DNA of 64,000 nt from positions 45,500 to 109,499 of the forward strand of contig JAGBEX010000002.1 of NCBI GenBank assembly GCA_017936765.1, given 5' to 3'. The notes beneath the pieces are model-generated. The model was not told the DNA's origin and did not search any database. It saw only the letters and a program-made list of their open reading frames with translations. Numbering within the stretch: position 1 is the stretch's first letter; each line of letters begins with the position of its first letter. Below are positions 1 through 8,400 of the stretch, piece after piece. A program made the translations under genes and the position numbers. This DNA comes from Clostridia bacterium. GTDB taxonomy: Bacteria; Bacillota; Clostridia; Christensenellales; Aristaeellaceae.

Positions 1-460
1 CCTGACCCACAACTATCCCGAAAACTGCGTGGCCTACACCGGCACCCACGACAACGAGACCCTGGTGGGCTGGATGGACGTGATCACCAAGGAAGAAGTG
101 CAGATGGTACGGGACTACCTGTGCGACTACCACACCCCCAAGAAGTACCTGTACAAGTCCCTCATTGCCCTGGTGCTGCGCAGCGCCGCCAAGGACTGCA
201 TCATCCCCATCCAGGATTACCTAGGGCTGGACAATTCCTGCCGGATGAACAAGCCCTCCACCCTTGGCACCAACTGGCGCTGGCGCCTGACCCCCGGCCA
301 GCTCACCGACGAGGTGCAGGAGACCATCTACACCCTGTGCCAGCGCTATGGCCGCCTGAACCCCATCCTCTATTGGGAGGAACAGCAGGCCAAGCTGGCC
401 GAGGAGGAAGCCGAAGCGAAGGAGGAAGCCTGTGCCGCAGATCCTGCTCCGACCTGTTGA
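1..460 (+). CDS. malQ: 4-alpha-glucanotransferase, C-terminal part (gene enters from the left)
   Basis: The frame is open from the window edge (codon phase starts at base 2) to a TGA at 458-460, so only the C-terminal 150 or so residues are present. The GTHDNET stretch and the later PSTLGTNWRWR stretch are hallmarks of GH77 amylomaltases, which transfer alpha-1,4-glucan segments during cytoplasmic maltodextrin and glycogen metabolism. After the GH77 core there is a short Glu/Ala-rich tail (EEEAEAKEEA). The next gene starts inside this one, so the two are probably cotranscribed. The family call is firm; the start lies outside the window. Confidence 0.93.
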   Translation, partial: LTHNYPENCVAYTGTHDNETLVGWMDVITKEEVQMVRDYLCDYHTPKKYLYKSLIALVLRSAAKDCIIPIQDYLGLDNSCRMNKPSTLGTNWRWRLTPGQLTDEVQETIYTLCQRYGRLNPILYWEEQQAKLAEEEAEAKEEACAADPAPTC

Positions 461-917
461 GACCGGCGATGCCGCCTTCATCCACACGCTGATGAACACC
501 CCCGCCCTCATGGCGCGGCTGCACCAGCCCGCCACCACCCTCGCGGATTGGGAGGAAGCCGTTGCCCTCTGGCTTGGCGACCCTGACGAGAAGGGGTACA
601 TCGTTACCGCAGACGATCAGCCCATCGGCTGGTTTGCGGTGAATGACCTGCTGTCTCCGGCGCGTATCCCCTACATCAAAATGGCCGCGCTGCTGCCGCA
701 GCACCAGCACCGGGGCATTGGCCGACAGGTGATCGCCCAGCTGTGCAGCCAGCTGCAGGCCGAGGGCTACCCCACCGTGCGCCTCTTCACCGATGCAGAC
801 AACCTGGCCGCCCAGCGCTGCTACCAGCGCTGCGGGTTCCGCATCATTGCCACCCTGGAGGAACCCTGGCCGGACGGCTCCACCCTGCTGCGGTGCGAGA
901 TGGAGAAAACGCTTTGA
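432..917 (+). CDS. GNAT family N-acetyltransferase
   Basis: 161 residues with the GNAT core: a central beta strand followed by the acetyl-CoA loop QHQHRGIGRQV (near residues 95-105, the Q/RxxGxG/A signature) and the C-terminal DNLAAQRCYQRCGF motif typical of the fold. It should transfer an acetyl group from acetyl-CoA to an amine; the substrate is unknown. The start is GTG, chosen because GGAGG lies 6 bases upstream. It overlaps malQ by 29 bases in another frame, implying cotranscription and possible coupling. It ends just before a strong terminator. Confidence 0.85.
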   Translation: MPQILLRPVETGDAAFIHTLMNTPALMARLHQPATTLADWEEAVALWLGDPDEKGYIVTADDQPIGWFAVNDLLSPARIPYIKMAALLPQHQHRGIGRQVIAQLCSQLQAEGYPTVRLFTDADNLAAQRCYQRCGFRIIATLEEPWPDGSTLLRCEMEKTL

Positions 918-922
918 CACAT

Positions 923-964
923 AAAATCCCGTCGCAAGAACCGAAACCTTGCGGCGGGATTTTC
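923..964 (+). terminator. Rho-independent terminator after malQ-GNAT
   Basis: A 16-base stem (AAAATCCCGTCGCAAG paired with its near-complement ending in GGGATTTT) closes an 8-base loop, and T residues follow. It lies 6 bases past the GNAT stop. The A-run on the 5' side would let it also work on the other strand. Confidence 0.85.
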
Positions 965-979
965 TTATAGAACACCATA

Positions 980-1132
980 GAAGGCTCCCTTGTGTAAAGG
1001 GAGCTGCCCCGAAGGGGCTGAGGGATTGTAAGCCGCAGTTTTGCACTTCTGCATACGGAGTGATGCAAGCAGCGCCAATCCCTCCGTCACGGCTTACGCC
1101 GTGCCACCTCCCTTTACACAAGGGAGGCCTTT
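980..1132. repeat. Palindromic intergenic repeat with CTCCCTTGTGTAAAGGGAG-type ends
   Basis: Two long arms, about 982-1026 and 1075-1131, are inverted copies of each other. Each outer end is itself a hairpin (CTCCCTT...AAGGGAG), and a smaller hairpin (CGGCTTACGCCG) lies near the right arm. There is no open frame. From general knowledge, similar 'TCCCTTGTGTAAAGGGAG' units are scattered in many Clostridia. Only this copy was seen in the window. It may act as a terminator for the minus-strand GH43 gene beside it. Confidence 0.7.
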
Positions 1133-1148
1133 GGCATTGCCTTACTGT

Positions 1149-2561
1149 TTACACATGCAGCTCGAAGCTCTTCATGGACAGCGACCCGCTTCCCTCGAAG
1201 GTGAAGTACAGCGCGTTCACCCCATCCGGCAGGGCGATGTCCGCCGTGGCGGTGACCCACACATTGCTGTTCTGCACCGGCAGGCGGCACAGGGTCTCGC
1301 CATCCCAGGCGGTCTTCACGGCCACATGGCCGTTGGCATAGGCGCGGGTGGTGATGCTGATGGCCTTCACGCCCTTGCAGTCGAAGTACTTGAAGCCCGC
1401 GGTGGCGCCATCCCGCAGGTTCTGGATATAGCCCGGCTCCTCATCGCCGTCCCGGCCATCCTGGGTGATGCGCGGCACCAGGCAATCCGTCCAGATGCGG
1501 GCGCCATCGTCATAGGCCTGGGGCTTGGTGGTGAACAGCGCGCAGGCAATGTAGGCAGGCCATTCGCCCACGCCGGGCAGGGGCGTGGAGCCGCAGGAGG
1601 TCATTTCCACCTGGGGGATGTGGCCGTTCTCGTCAAAGTAGATCTTCTCCACGCAGCCCTGGCGGGAATAGGCCGTGCCATTGGTGTGGCGGTGGTAGAA
1701 GATGTACCACTGGTCGCCGATCTGCACCATGCTGCCGTGGTTGTTGCCGCCAAAGTACATGGGCTTTTCCGCAGGCTTGTAGGTGCCGATGTTGGTATCG
1801 TCGTTGGCCACGATCACGCCACCGTACTGGAAGCCGGAGGTGGGCTTGTCGCTGACGGCATAGCACAGCTCGCAGAAGCGGATGGAGGAATAGATGAAGT
1901 AATACTTGTCCCCACGCTTGCGGATGGAGGCTGCCTCGAAATACTCGTGGCCTTCATAGCCGCTGCCAGCGCTGTAAGGCACGCTGGGGGCAACGAACAC
2001 AGGCTCTTCCATAATGGTGAGCATATCCTTGTCCAGCACGGTGGCCATGGGGCCGTGGCGCTCCTTGTTCCAATGCCAGCAGAAGCCGGTGTACAGGTAG
2101 GTCCTGTCCCCCTCGGTCAGCACGCCGGGGTCGAACTGCGCCTCGTCGCCGGGGCGCTCGCCCAGCAGGCCGCCGTCCTTGTCGTGAACATAGCCGTAGA
2201 ATTCATACTGGCCAGCGGGGGTATCGCACACCGCCACGGAGACCACGTTCTCCTTGTCCAGCACGTAATACAGGTAATACCGGCCATCGGGACCCACGGT
2301 GACGTCCGGGGCATAGAGGCAGGCGCGGCCATGGGCGTTGCGGGGATCCTGCTCCTTGCGGTAGATCACGCCCTCATAGCGCCAGTTGCCCAGGTCGTCC
2401 ACCGGGGCAGACCAGCACACGTAGTCGTTCTGGCAGAACACCCAGCCGTTGAAGGCGTCGTGGGAGCCATACACATACACGCGATCGTCAAAGACATAGG
2501 GTTCGCCATCGGGGATGTATTCCCAGGAAGGGAGATAGGGATTCAGCAGCGGCTTTTTCAT
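1149..2561 (-). CDS. Glycoside hydrolase family 43 protein with C-terminal carbohydrate-binding-like domain
   Basis: 470 residues, starting MKKPLLNPYLP; the ATG has GGAG 8 bases upstream. Residues from about 5 to 330 show the five-blade propeller pattern of GH43: DGEPYVFDDRVYVYGSHD at the N-terminus, YAPDVTVGPDGRYYLYY, then GHEYFEAASIRK, supplying the expected acidic residues (general base Asp, pKa-modulating Asp, acid Glu). The last 120 residues (YFDCKGVKAISITTRAYANG...) look like a CBM6-type beta-sandwich. No signal peptide, so it acts in the cytoplasm on imported arabino- or xylo-oligosaccharides. The exact activity (arabinofuranosidase or xylosidase) cannot be read from sequence. Confidence 0.88.
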   Translation of the reverse strand: MKKPLLNPYLPSWEYIPDGEPYVFDDRVYVYGSHDAFNGWVFCQNDYVCWSAPVDDLGNWRYEGVIYRKEQDPRNAHGRACLYAPDVTVGPDGRYYLYYVLDKENVVSVAVCDTPAGQYEFYGYVHDKDGGLLGERPGDEAQFDPGVLTEGDRTYLYTGFCWHWNKERHGPMATVLDKDMLTIMEEPVFVAPSVPYSAGSGYEGHEYFEAASIRKRGDKYYFIYSSIRFCELCYAVSDKPTSGFQYGGVIVANDDTNIGTYKPAEKPMYFGGNNHGSMVQIGDQWYIFYHRHTNGTAYSRQGCVEKIYFDENGHIPQVEMTSCGSTPLPGVGEWPAYIACALFTTKPQAYDDGARIWTDCLVPRITQDGRDGDEEPGYIQNLRDGATAGFKYFDCKGVKAISITTRAYANGHVAVKTAWDGETLCRLPVQNSNVWVTATADIALPDGVNALYFTFEGSGSLSMKSFELHV

Positions 2562-2589
2562 GGAATCAGCTCCATTCGGCTTTTTTCTT

Positions 2590-2618
2590 ATTGTCGCACA
2601 CTTCTTCGGAAGGGGCAA
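2590..2618 (-). promoter_or_regulatory. Possible sigma-A promoter for the GH43 gene
   Basis: On the minus strand, TTGCCC and GACAAT are separated by 17 bases, about 30 bases upstream of the GH43 start. The match to consensus is partial, so this is a candidate only. Confidence 0.35.
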
Positions 2619-2652
2619 GGCATTTGCATGAAGTCCGCAACAATCAGGCCAT

Positions 2653-2683
2653 AAAAAACCAGCCCTGCGCAATGCAAGGCTGG
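2653..2683 (-). terminator. Terminator after the pfl-GH5 operon
   Basis: On the minus strand, a stem of CCAGCC-TGC paired with GCA-GGCTGG is followed by six T residues. It lies 8 bases after the stop of the GH5 gene and separates that operon from the downstream GH43 gene. Confidence 0.8.
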
Positions 2684-2690
2684 ATGCGGA

Positions 2691-3623
2691 TTACAGATAC
2701 TTGATCAATTCTTCCCGCACGCCGTCCAGCTCGGGGCGGCTCAGGCCGAAGTTCATTTCCCGGTAGCTCCACAGGGCGCGGGCGATACCATGCTTCTCCA
2801 GCACGGCGTTGATGGTCTTGAGCCACTTCACCGTGTCCTCGGGGGAAGCCACGTCGATCACGCCATACTCGCCGCAATACAGGGTGGTGTTGTGCTTTTC
2901 CGCCGCCGCGATGGCATCGGCGAAGCGATCCTCGAAGAAGGCTTCGGTGGCACCGCTGTCGGCAAAGGCCACGCGGGCGTCCACGTCAAAGTTCTCCACC
3001 CAAGGCGCACCCTGATGGGTGAAGGGCATGGGATCGTAGCAATGGAAGTTGTACAGCACCTTCTCGTCCGTGGGGGCGGCCAGATCCTTCACCGCGGGGG
3101 CGGCGTTGTTCCAGTAGCTGCCCACCAGAATGATCATCTCCGGCGCAATGGCGCGGATGCGGCGCACCGCCTCCTGCCACACCCGGTTCCACACATCGAC
3201 GAAGCGCTGCTCGGTGACCTCGTTCAGCAGCTCGAACACGATCAGGTCGGTCATGCTGCCATAGCGGCGGGCAATATCCTCCCACAGGGCGTAGAAGCGC
3301 TCCTGATAGACTTCGTTGTCGAAGAAGCCGGTCTCGGCCTCGCCCTTGTCAAAGGAGAAGCCCGCCGTTTTGTGCAGATCCAGCACCATCTTCAGGCCAT
3401 ACTTGCGGCACATCTCCGCCGCCCAGTCCAGCTTAGCATAGCCCCGGCCGTCGTCCAGCACATTGTAGTCCACGGGGATGCGCACATGATCCAGCTTCCA
3501 GCTGGCGATCTGCGCAAAGTCCTCTTCCTGGATGAACTCGTTGAGCCGCGCGTCGCTGTAGTCGCACTGGCTCAGCCAGCCGCCCAGGTTCACACCGCGG
3601 TAGATGCCCATTTTCTTCAGCAT
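2691..3623 (-). CDS. Glycoside hydrolase family 5 (cellulase-like), cytoplasmic
   Basis: 310 residues, MLKKMGIYRGVNLGGWLSQ onwards. The GVNLGGWL opening, HVRIPVD, FELLNEVTE (acid/base Glu135) and LYCGEYGV (nucleophile Glu252) are the classic GH5 TIM-barrel signatures, and the length matches a bare catalytic domain. There is no signal peptide, so it probably cleaves imported beta-glucan or mannan oligosaccharides. The ATG has AGGAGGG 6 bases upstream. Its first 7 bases overlap the end of pflA, so it is the third gene of the pfl operon and is probably translationally coupled. A glycoside hydrolase is an unexpected partner for pyruvate formate-lyase. Confidence 0.9.
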   Translation of the reverse strand: MLKKMGIYRGVNLGGWLSQCDYSDARLNEFIQEEDFAQIASWKLDHVRIPVDYNVLDDGRGYAKLDWAAEMCRKYGLKMVLDLHKTAGFSFDKGEAETGFFDNEVYQERFYALWEDIARRYGSMTDLIVFELLNEVTEQRFVDVWNRVWQEAVRRIRAIAPEMIILVGSYWNNAAPAVKDLAAPTDEKVLYNFHCYDPMPFTHQGAPWVENFDVDARVAFADSGATEAFFEDRFADAIAAAEKHNTTLYCGEYGVIDVASPEDTVKWLKTINAVLEKHGIARALWSYREMNFGLSRPELDGVREELIKYL

Positions 3624-4336
3624 GATTGACCCTCCTGATGCAAAATAGCGTTGAGTTCCTTCATTTTCTCCCCCGCAGGCTCCGGCAGGTGGCCGAAGGC
3701 GAAGGGTATGCCCAGCTTGTCGTATTTCACCTGGCACAGCTTGCGGAAGGGCAAAAGCTCCACCTTGTCCACGCAGGGGTGGCTGGCGGCGATCTCCCGC
3801 AGAGCCAGCACGTTTTCCGCTCTGTCGTTCAGCGTGGGGATGATCACCTGCCGCAGCGTCACGGGGATATGCCGTGCGTTCAGCTCCTCCAGGAAGGCCA
3901 TGGGTGCCGCCAGGCCGCAGCCCACATGGGCGCGGTAGTCGTCCTCGTTGGTGTACTTGATGTCCAGCAGCACCCGGTCGGTCACATCCAGCAGGGCATG
4001 AACAGCATCGTTCATGATGGAGCCGGAGGTGTCCAGGCAGGTGTTGACGCCCGCCCCGTGGCACAGGCGGAACAGCTCCGCCACGAATTCCGCCTGCAAC
4101 AGCGGTTCGCCGCCGGACACGGTGATTCCTCCCGCCTCGCCAAAGTATTCCTTAAAGCGCACCACCCGCTTCACCACGTCCTGCGGGGTATAGGCGGTGC
4201 CGGTGCCGCATTCCCAGGTATCCGGGTTGTGGCAGCAGCCGCAACGCAGGTTGCAGCCCTGCATGAACACCACAAAGCGCACGCCGGGGCCATCCAGGGT
4301 GCCCAGGCTCTGGAAGGAGTGGATGCGACCTTCCAT
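3617..4336 (-). CDS. pflA: Pyruvate formate-lyase-activating enzyme (radical SAM)
   Basis: 239 residues. The radical-SAM cluster motif CX3CX2C is at Cys28, Cys32 and Cys35 within GCNLRCGCCHNPDTW; an additional Cys34 sits inside it. GGITVSGGEPLLQ supplies the SAM-binding GGE segment. The enzyme uses a 4Fe-4S cluster and SAM to place the glycyl radical on PflB under anaerobic conditions. Its start overlaps the pflB stop by one base (TAATG), the usual pflB-pflA arrangement, and its stop overlaps the GH5 gene. The call is firm. Confidence 0.96.
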   Translation of the reverse strand: MEGRIHSFQSLGTLDGPGVRFVVFMQGCNLRCGCCHNPDTWECGTGTAYTPQDVVKRVVRFKEYFGEAGGITVSGGEPLLQAEFVAELFRLCHGAGVNTCLDTSGSIMNDAVHALLDVTDRVLLDIKYTNEDDYRAHVGCGLAAPMAFLEELNARHIPVTLRQVIIPTLNDRAENVLALREIAASHPCVDKVELLPFRKLCQVKYDKLGIPFAFGHLPEPAGEKMKELNAILHQEGQSC

Positions 4337-6567
4337 TACACCACCTCGTGGAAGGTGCGGCTGATGACCTCGCGCTGCTGCTCGCGGGAGAGCTTGTTGA
4401 AGTTCACCGCATAGCCGGAGACGCGGATGGTCAGGTTGGGGTATTCCTCGGGATTCTCATAGGCCTTCAGCAGGGTCTCCCGGTTCATCACGTTCACGTT
4501 GATGTGGTGGGCCTTCTTGGCGAAGTAGCCATCCAGAATGGCCACCAGGTTGCCGGTGCGCTCCTCCTCGGTGCGGCCCAGGGCCTGGGGCGTGATGGAG
4601 AAGGTGTTCGAAATACCGTCGCGGCAGTCGTTGTAGTCCAGCTTGGCCACGGAATTCAGGGCAGCCAGCGCGCCATTTTCCTCGCGGTTGTGCATGGGGT
4701 TGGCGCCGGGGGCAAAGGGCGCGGAGGCCTTGCGGCCATCGGGGGTGGCGCCGGTGTGCTTGCCATAGGCCACGTTGGAGGTGATGGTCAGCACCGACAG
4801 GGTATGCTCCGCATGGCGATAGGTGGGGGTCTTGCGCAGCTCGGTGATCACCTTGTGGGCCATGTCCTTGGCAATGCTGTCCACCCGGTCGTCGTCGTTG
4901 CCATACTTGGGGAAGTCGCCCACGGTCTCGAAATCGGTGATGAAGCCCTCGTGGTTCTTCACCGGATGCACGCTGGCGAACTTGATGGCGCTCAGGCTGT
5001 CCGCCACCACAGAGAGGCCGGCGATGCCGAAGGCCATAAAGCGATGCACGTCGGTATCATGCAGCGCCATCTGGATCTTCTCATAGGCGTACTTGTCGTG
5101 CATATAGTGGATGATGTTCATGGTGTTGACGTACAGGTGGGAAAGCCAGGCGATGTAGATGTCAAAGCGCTCCATCACCGTGTCAAAGTCCAGCTGATCG
5201 CCCTCCAGCACGGGCATCTGGGGGCCGATGTGCATACCGCTGGTGTGATCATAGCCACCGTTGATGGCGATGAGCAGCAGCTTGGCCAGGTTGCACCGTG
5301 CGCCGAAGAACTGCATCTGCTTGCCCACCTTCATGGCGGAAACGCAGCAGGCAATGGCGTAATCGTCGCCGTAGAGAGGGCGCATCAGGTCGTCGTTTTC
5401 ATACTGGATGGAGTCCGTGTCGGCAGACACCTTGGCGCAGAACTTCTTGAAGCTCTCCGGCAGGGCGGTGGACCACAGAACCGTCAGGTTGGGTTCGGGA
5501 GAAGAACCCAGGGTGTACAGGGTGTTCAGCACGCGATAGCTGGACTTGGTGACCAGGGTGCGGCCATCCTCGCCCATGCCGCCCACGGCCTCGGTGATCC
5601 ACATGGGGTCGCCGCCGAACAGCTCGTTGTATTCGGGAGTGCGCAGGTGGCGGGCCATGCGCAGCTTCATCACAAAGTCGTCCATCAGCTCCTGGGCGCC
5701 CTCTTCGGTGAGGGTACCATTGGCGATGTCGCGCTCGAAGTAAATATCGAAGAAGGTGCTCACGCGGCCCAGGGACATGGCGGCGCCGTTCTGCTCCTTG
5801 ATGGCGCCCAGGTAGCCGAAATACGTCCACTGGATGGCCTCACGGGCGGTGGTGGCGGGCTGGCTGATGTCGTAGCCATACATGGCGGCCATTTCCTTCA
5901 GATAGCCCAGGAAGGCGATCTGCTGGTACAGCTCCTCGTCCAGGCGAATCTGGGCGCTGTCGAAGGCATCCTTGGCCAGGGCAGCCTTGTCCTTCTTCTT
6001 TTCCTCGATCAGCTTATCCACGCCATACAGCGCCACGCGGCGGTAGTCGCCAATGATGCGGCCGCGGCCGTAGGCATCCGGCAGACCGGTGATGACGTGG
6101 CACTTGCGGGCAGCACGCATCTCATCGGTATAGGCGCGGAACACGCCATCGTTGTGGGTGGTGCGGAAGCGGAACTCCTCCTCCACCTTGCGGGAGAGCT
6201 TGTAGCCATAGGCTTCGCAGGCCTGGCGCACCATGCGCATACCGCCGAAGGGGTTCACGCCGCGCTTCAGGGGACGGTTGGTCTGCAGGCCCACGATCAG
6301 CTCGTTGTCCTTGTCCAGGTAGCCGGGAGAGAAGCTGGTCAGCGAGGACACGGTGGCCGTGTCGATGTCCAGCACGCCGCCGAACTGGCGCTCCAGCTTG
6401 AACAGCCCCTGCAGGCGCTCCATCAGCGCCTTGGTGCGGGGGGTAGCGCCCGCCAGAAAGCTCTCGTCCCCGGTGTATTCCTTGTAGTTTTTCTGAATAA
6501 AGTCGCGCACATTGATCTCATTCTGCCATGCGCCACCGTTGAAGCCTTCCCATTGCTTAAAATCCAT
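4336..6567 (-). CDS. pflB: Formate C-acetyltransferase (pyruvate formate-lyase)
   Basis: 743 residues, the full family length. The adjacent catalytic cysteines Cys407-Cys408 are in [21 protein letters not shown], and the glycyl-radical site is Gly718 in [10 protein letters not shown] near the C-terminus. The enzyme converts pyruvate and CoA to acetyl-CoA and formate in the cytoplasm; formate feeds 10-formyl-THF synthesis for purines. AGGAGG lies 7 bases before the ATG. Upstream are a consensus promoter, a ZTP riboswitch aptamer and an overlapping terminator hairpin, so transcription into pflB-pflA-GH5 is likely gated by ZTP. Confidence 0.98.
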   Translation of the reverse strand: MDFKQWEGFNGGAWQNEINVRDFIQKNYKEYTGDESFLAGATPRTKALMERLQGLFKLERQFGGVLDIDTATVSSLTSFSPGYLDKDNELIVGLQTNRPLKRGVNPFGGMRMVRQACEAYGYKLSRKVEEEFRFRTTHNDGVFRAYTDEMRAARKCHVITGLPDAYGRGRIIGDYRRVALYGVDKLIEEKKKDKAALAKDAFDSAQIRLDEELYQQIAFLGYLKEMAAMYGYDISQPATTAREAIQWTYFGYLGAIKEQNGAAMSLGRVSTFFDIYFERDIANGTLTEEGAQELMDDFVMKLRMARHLRTPEYNELFGGDPMWITEAVGGMGEDGRTLVTKSSYRVLNTLYTLGSSPEPNLTVLWSTALPESFKKFCAKVSADTDSIQYENDDLMRPLYGDDYAIACCVSAMKVGKQMQFFGARCNLAKLLLIAINGGYDHTSGMHIGPQMPVLEGDQLDFDTVMERFDIYIAWLSHLYVNTMNIIHYMHDKYAYEKIQMALHDTDVHRFMAFGIAGLSVVADSLSAIKFASVHPVKNHEGFITDFETVGDFPKYGNDDDRVDSIAKDMAHKVITELRKTPTYRHAEHTLSVLTITSNVAYGKHTGATPDGRKASAPFAPGANPMHNREENGALAALNSVAKLDYNDCRDGISNTFSITPQALGRTEEERTGNLVAILDGYFAKKAHHINVNVMNRETLLKAYENPEEYPNLTIRVSGYAVNFNKLSREQQREVISRTFHEVV

Positions 6568-6584
6568 GTTTTACCTCCTGTAGA

Positions 6585-6626
6585 AAAACAAAACTGGGCA
6601 ATCCAGCTCTGCACTGAATTGCCCAG
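6585..6626 (-). terminator. Expression-platform terminator of the pflB riboswitch
   Basis: On the minus strand, CTGGGCAAT pairs perfectly with ATTGCCCAG, with a further CAG/CTG pairing inside, and TTTTGTTTTT follows. The hairpin ends only about 25 bases before the pflB ATG. Its 5' arm is the same CTGGGCA that forms the 3' conserved part of the aptamer, so ligand-bound aptamer and terminator are mutually exclusive. That geometry predicts ligand-induced read-through (ON switch). Confidence 0.85.
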
Positions 6627-6692
6627 ACGGTCGGCATTTGTATCTTCCACACTTCCCCGCGGTGATCCGCGAAAATCCGTCAGTCATGCAGA
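6620..6692 (-). promoter_or_regulatory. ZTP riboswitch (pfl motif)
   Basis: The minus-strand leader of pflB contains ATGACTGACGG, then a CGCGG...CCGCG hairpin with GGGGAAGT after it, then a short linker and GCCGACCGTCTGGGCA. This order and these conserved blocks match the pfl RNA motif, which is known to bind ZTP/ZMP and so report 10-formyl-THF shortage. The two halves can form the known pseudoknot through the CTGGGC segment. A terminator overlaps the 3' end. Promoter, aptamer, terminator and RBS follow one another in about 130 bases. Confidence 0.92.
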
Positions 6693-6701
6693 AGCACTCT
6701 T

Positions 6702-6730
6702 ATTGTAGCCAAGAAACAGGGGTTTGTCAA
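6702..6730 (-). promoter_or_regulatory. Promoter of the pflB operon
   Basis: On the minus strand, TTGACA (6730-6725) and TACAAT (6707-6702) are separated by exactly 17 bases. Transcription would start near 6695, right at the 5' edge of the ZTP aptamer. Confidence 0.85.
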
Positions 6731-6787
6731 GGCGAACAGCCCCTGCGCAGGGTGTTATCTTTTTCACAATGCGTGGGGCTGCGGCCA

Positions 6788-8185
6788 TCAATACCGCACC
6801 CGCTTGGCAGGCAGCAGCATATGCGCCACGTCCCGCAGGGTACCGCTGTCGGCAGCGGTCTTCTCCATGCGGGGAACCAGCAGCATGGTGAAGCCGAAGC
6901 GCAGCACCACGGACAGCAGGATCAGCACCTTGTAGCGGTCGAAGAAGCCCACGAACCAGCCCAGGCCATTCCACCACTCCAGCAGCCAGCCGCCGCACAT
7001 GGTACCCAGCGCCGTACCCACCAGCGCCGTGATGCAGGAGAAAATGGCGATGTAGGTGGGGCGGCTCTCATCCGGGGAGGCGGAGAGCTGCATACCGTTG
7101 GCAGCCAGGTTGCTGCCGCACCAGAAGAAGGCACCCACCAGGTTGTGCAGCAGGGTGGGCAGCACATCCCTCGGCGTGGAGATCAGGTAGAACAGGGGCG
7201 TCAGCGAGGCACCGATGCAGCCCAGCAGCATCACGTTCCGCGCGCCGTATTGATCCATCGCCCGTCCCCAGCGGGGTACGATGATCACCGTGGCCAGGGA
7301 GGACGCCACCGTGCCGAACACGGTGATCTGCATAAAGTTCAGCCCCATGCTGTTCATGGCGTAGGGCGTGAGGTACGCACCGGACAGGTTGGCCGTGAAG
7401 CACCAGGCCGTCCACATGATGATCAGCTGCCGGAAGGGCCTGTTCTTCAGCGCCTCCACAACGGTCTTGCCCATCTGGATCTTCTTGGAGGAGGTGGGCT
7501 TCACCTCCGGCGCAAAGCCAAAGCACACCATGTCCATCACGCCCAGCGCACCGCCGATGAGGAAGATCACGATGTACTTGCTGTCGATGGGCAGGATATC
7601 CAGCAGATAGGCCACCAGCAGGCCAAAGAGCAGGCTGCCCACCGCCAGGATACTATCGCGGAAGGACAGCCACCGCCCGCGGATGCGGATGGGACACAGA
7701 TCCGAAAACCAGGGGAACCAGCACACGTTGATCACCGAGCCGCAAATGGAGGAAATGCCCAGCAGGGTGATGAGCGTATACAGCTTCATGGTATTGGCCT
7801 CCATGCCGCCCAGCAGCGGCAGGAAACCGAACAGCATCCACAAAACGCGGGAGAAAAGACCAATGGTCAACAGCCAGATCTTGCGCTTCTGGGTCTTGTT
7901 CACCAGGGCAGAGAAGGGCAGCTGCATCAGCGCAGCCACCTGGGGCAGCGCCACCAGCAGGCCAAACTCCATGTCGCCAGCGCCCAGCGCGCCCGCCAGG
8001 CCCACCATGGCCGCCGTGCCGCCACCGCAGATGATGCCATGCAGCGTGCCGAACATATTGCCACTCATCACCCAGTTCAGGCCGCGACGGACAGGCTTTT
8101 CCAGCCTTGCTTCTTCATACAGGGTTTCCAGCGGCCCACCGCTGACGCCCCTGCGCAATCGCTTTGTGAGCAATGAGAATTTCAT
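6788..8185 (-). CDS. Major facilitator superfamily transporter
   Basis: 465 residues with about 12 hydrophobic helices spaced through the length (for example GTLHGIICGGGTAAMVGLAG, VFGTVASSLATVIIVPRWG and the C-terminal LLSVVLRFGFTMLLVPR). WGRAMDQYGARNVMLLG is a loop of the MFS basic-loop type. The ATG giving MKFSLLTKR is chosen because AAGGAGAG precedes it by 6 bases. It should be a secondary transporter in the cytoplasmic membrane; the substrate is not evident. It lies alone between a divergent secreted-protein gene and the riboswitch-controlled pfl operon. Confidence 0.8.
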   Translation of the reverse strand: MKFSLLTKRLRRGVSGGPLETLYEEARLEKPVRRGLNWVMSGNMFGTLHGIICGGGTAAMVGLAGALGAGDMEFGLLVALPQVAALMQLPFSALVNKTQKRKIWLLTIGLFSRVLWMLFGFLPLLGGMEANTMKLYTLITLLGISSICGSVINVCWFPWFSDLCPIRIRGRWLSFRDSILAVGSLLFGLLVAYLLDILPIDSKYIVIFLIGGALGVMDMVCFGFAPEVKPTSSKKIQMGKTVVEALKNRPFRQLIIMWTAWCFTANLSGAYLTPYAMNSMGLNFMQITVFGTVASSLATVIIVPRWGRAMDQYGARNVMLLGCIGASLTPLFYLISTPRDVLPTLLHNLVGAFFWCGSNLAANGMQLSASPDESRPTYIAIFSCITALVGTALGTMCGGWLLEWWNGLGWFVGFFDRYKVLILLSVVLRFGFTMLLVPRMEKTAADSGTLRDVAHMLLPAKRVRY

Positions 8186-8315
8186 TTCACACTCTCCTTC
8201 GATCCTCATTTGCCTATACACGGATAAGGATTCGTGGCAGCACAAGCAAATCCTTCCTGCAAACAAAATAGTTTTTGCCTTCGCAGCCATGTCCGCAGCG
8301 CTGTCTTCCCATTGT

Positions 8316-8344
8316 TTGACAAATGCGGTTTTGACAAATATAAT
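8316..8344 (+). promoter_or_regulatory. Consensus sigma-A promoter of the secreted-protein gene
   Basis: TTGACA (8316-8321), 17 bases, TATAAT (8339-8344): a perfect match in both hexamers, 57 bases before the ATG at 8401. A second TTGACA lies inside the spacer. Confidence 0.85.
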
Positions 8345-8400
8345 GAAGCTATCTCATTCATTCTTTCCTTATTCAACTTTCCATCAGGAGGTGTATAGTC

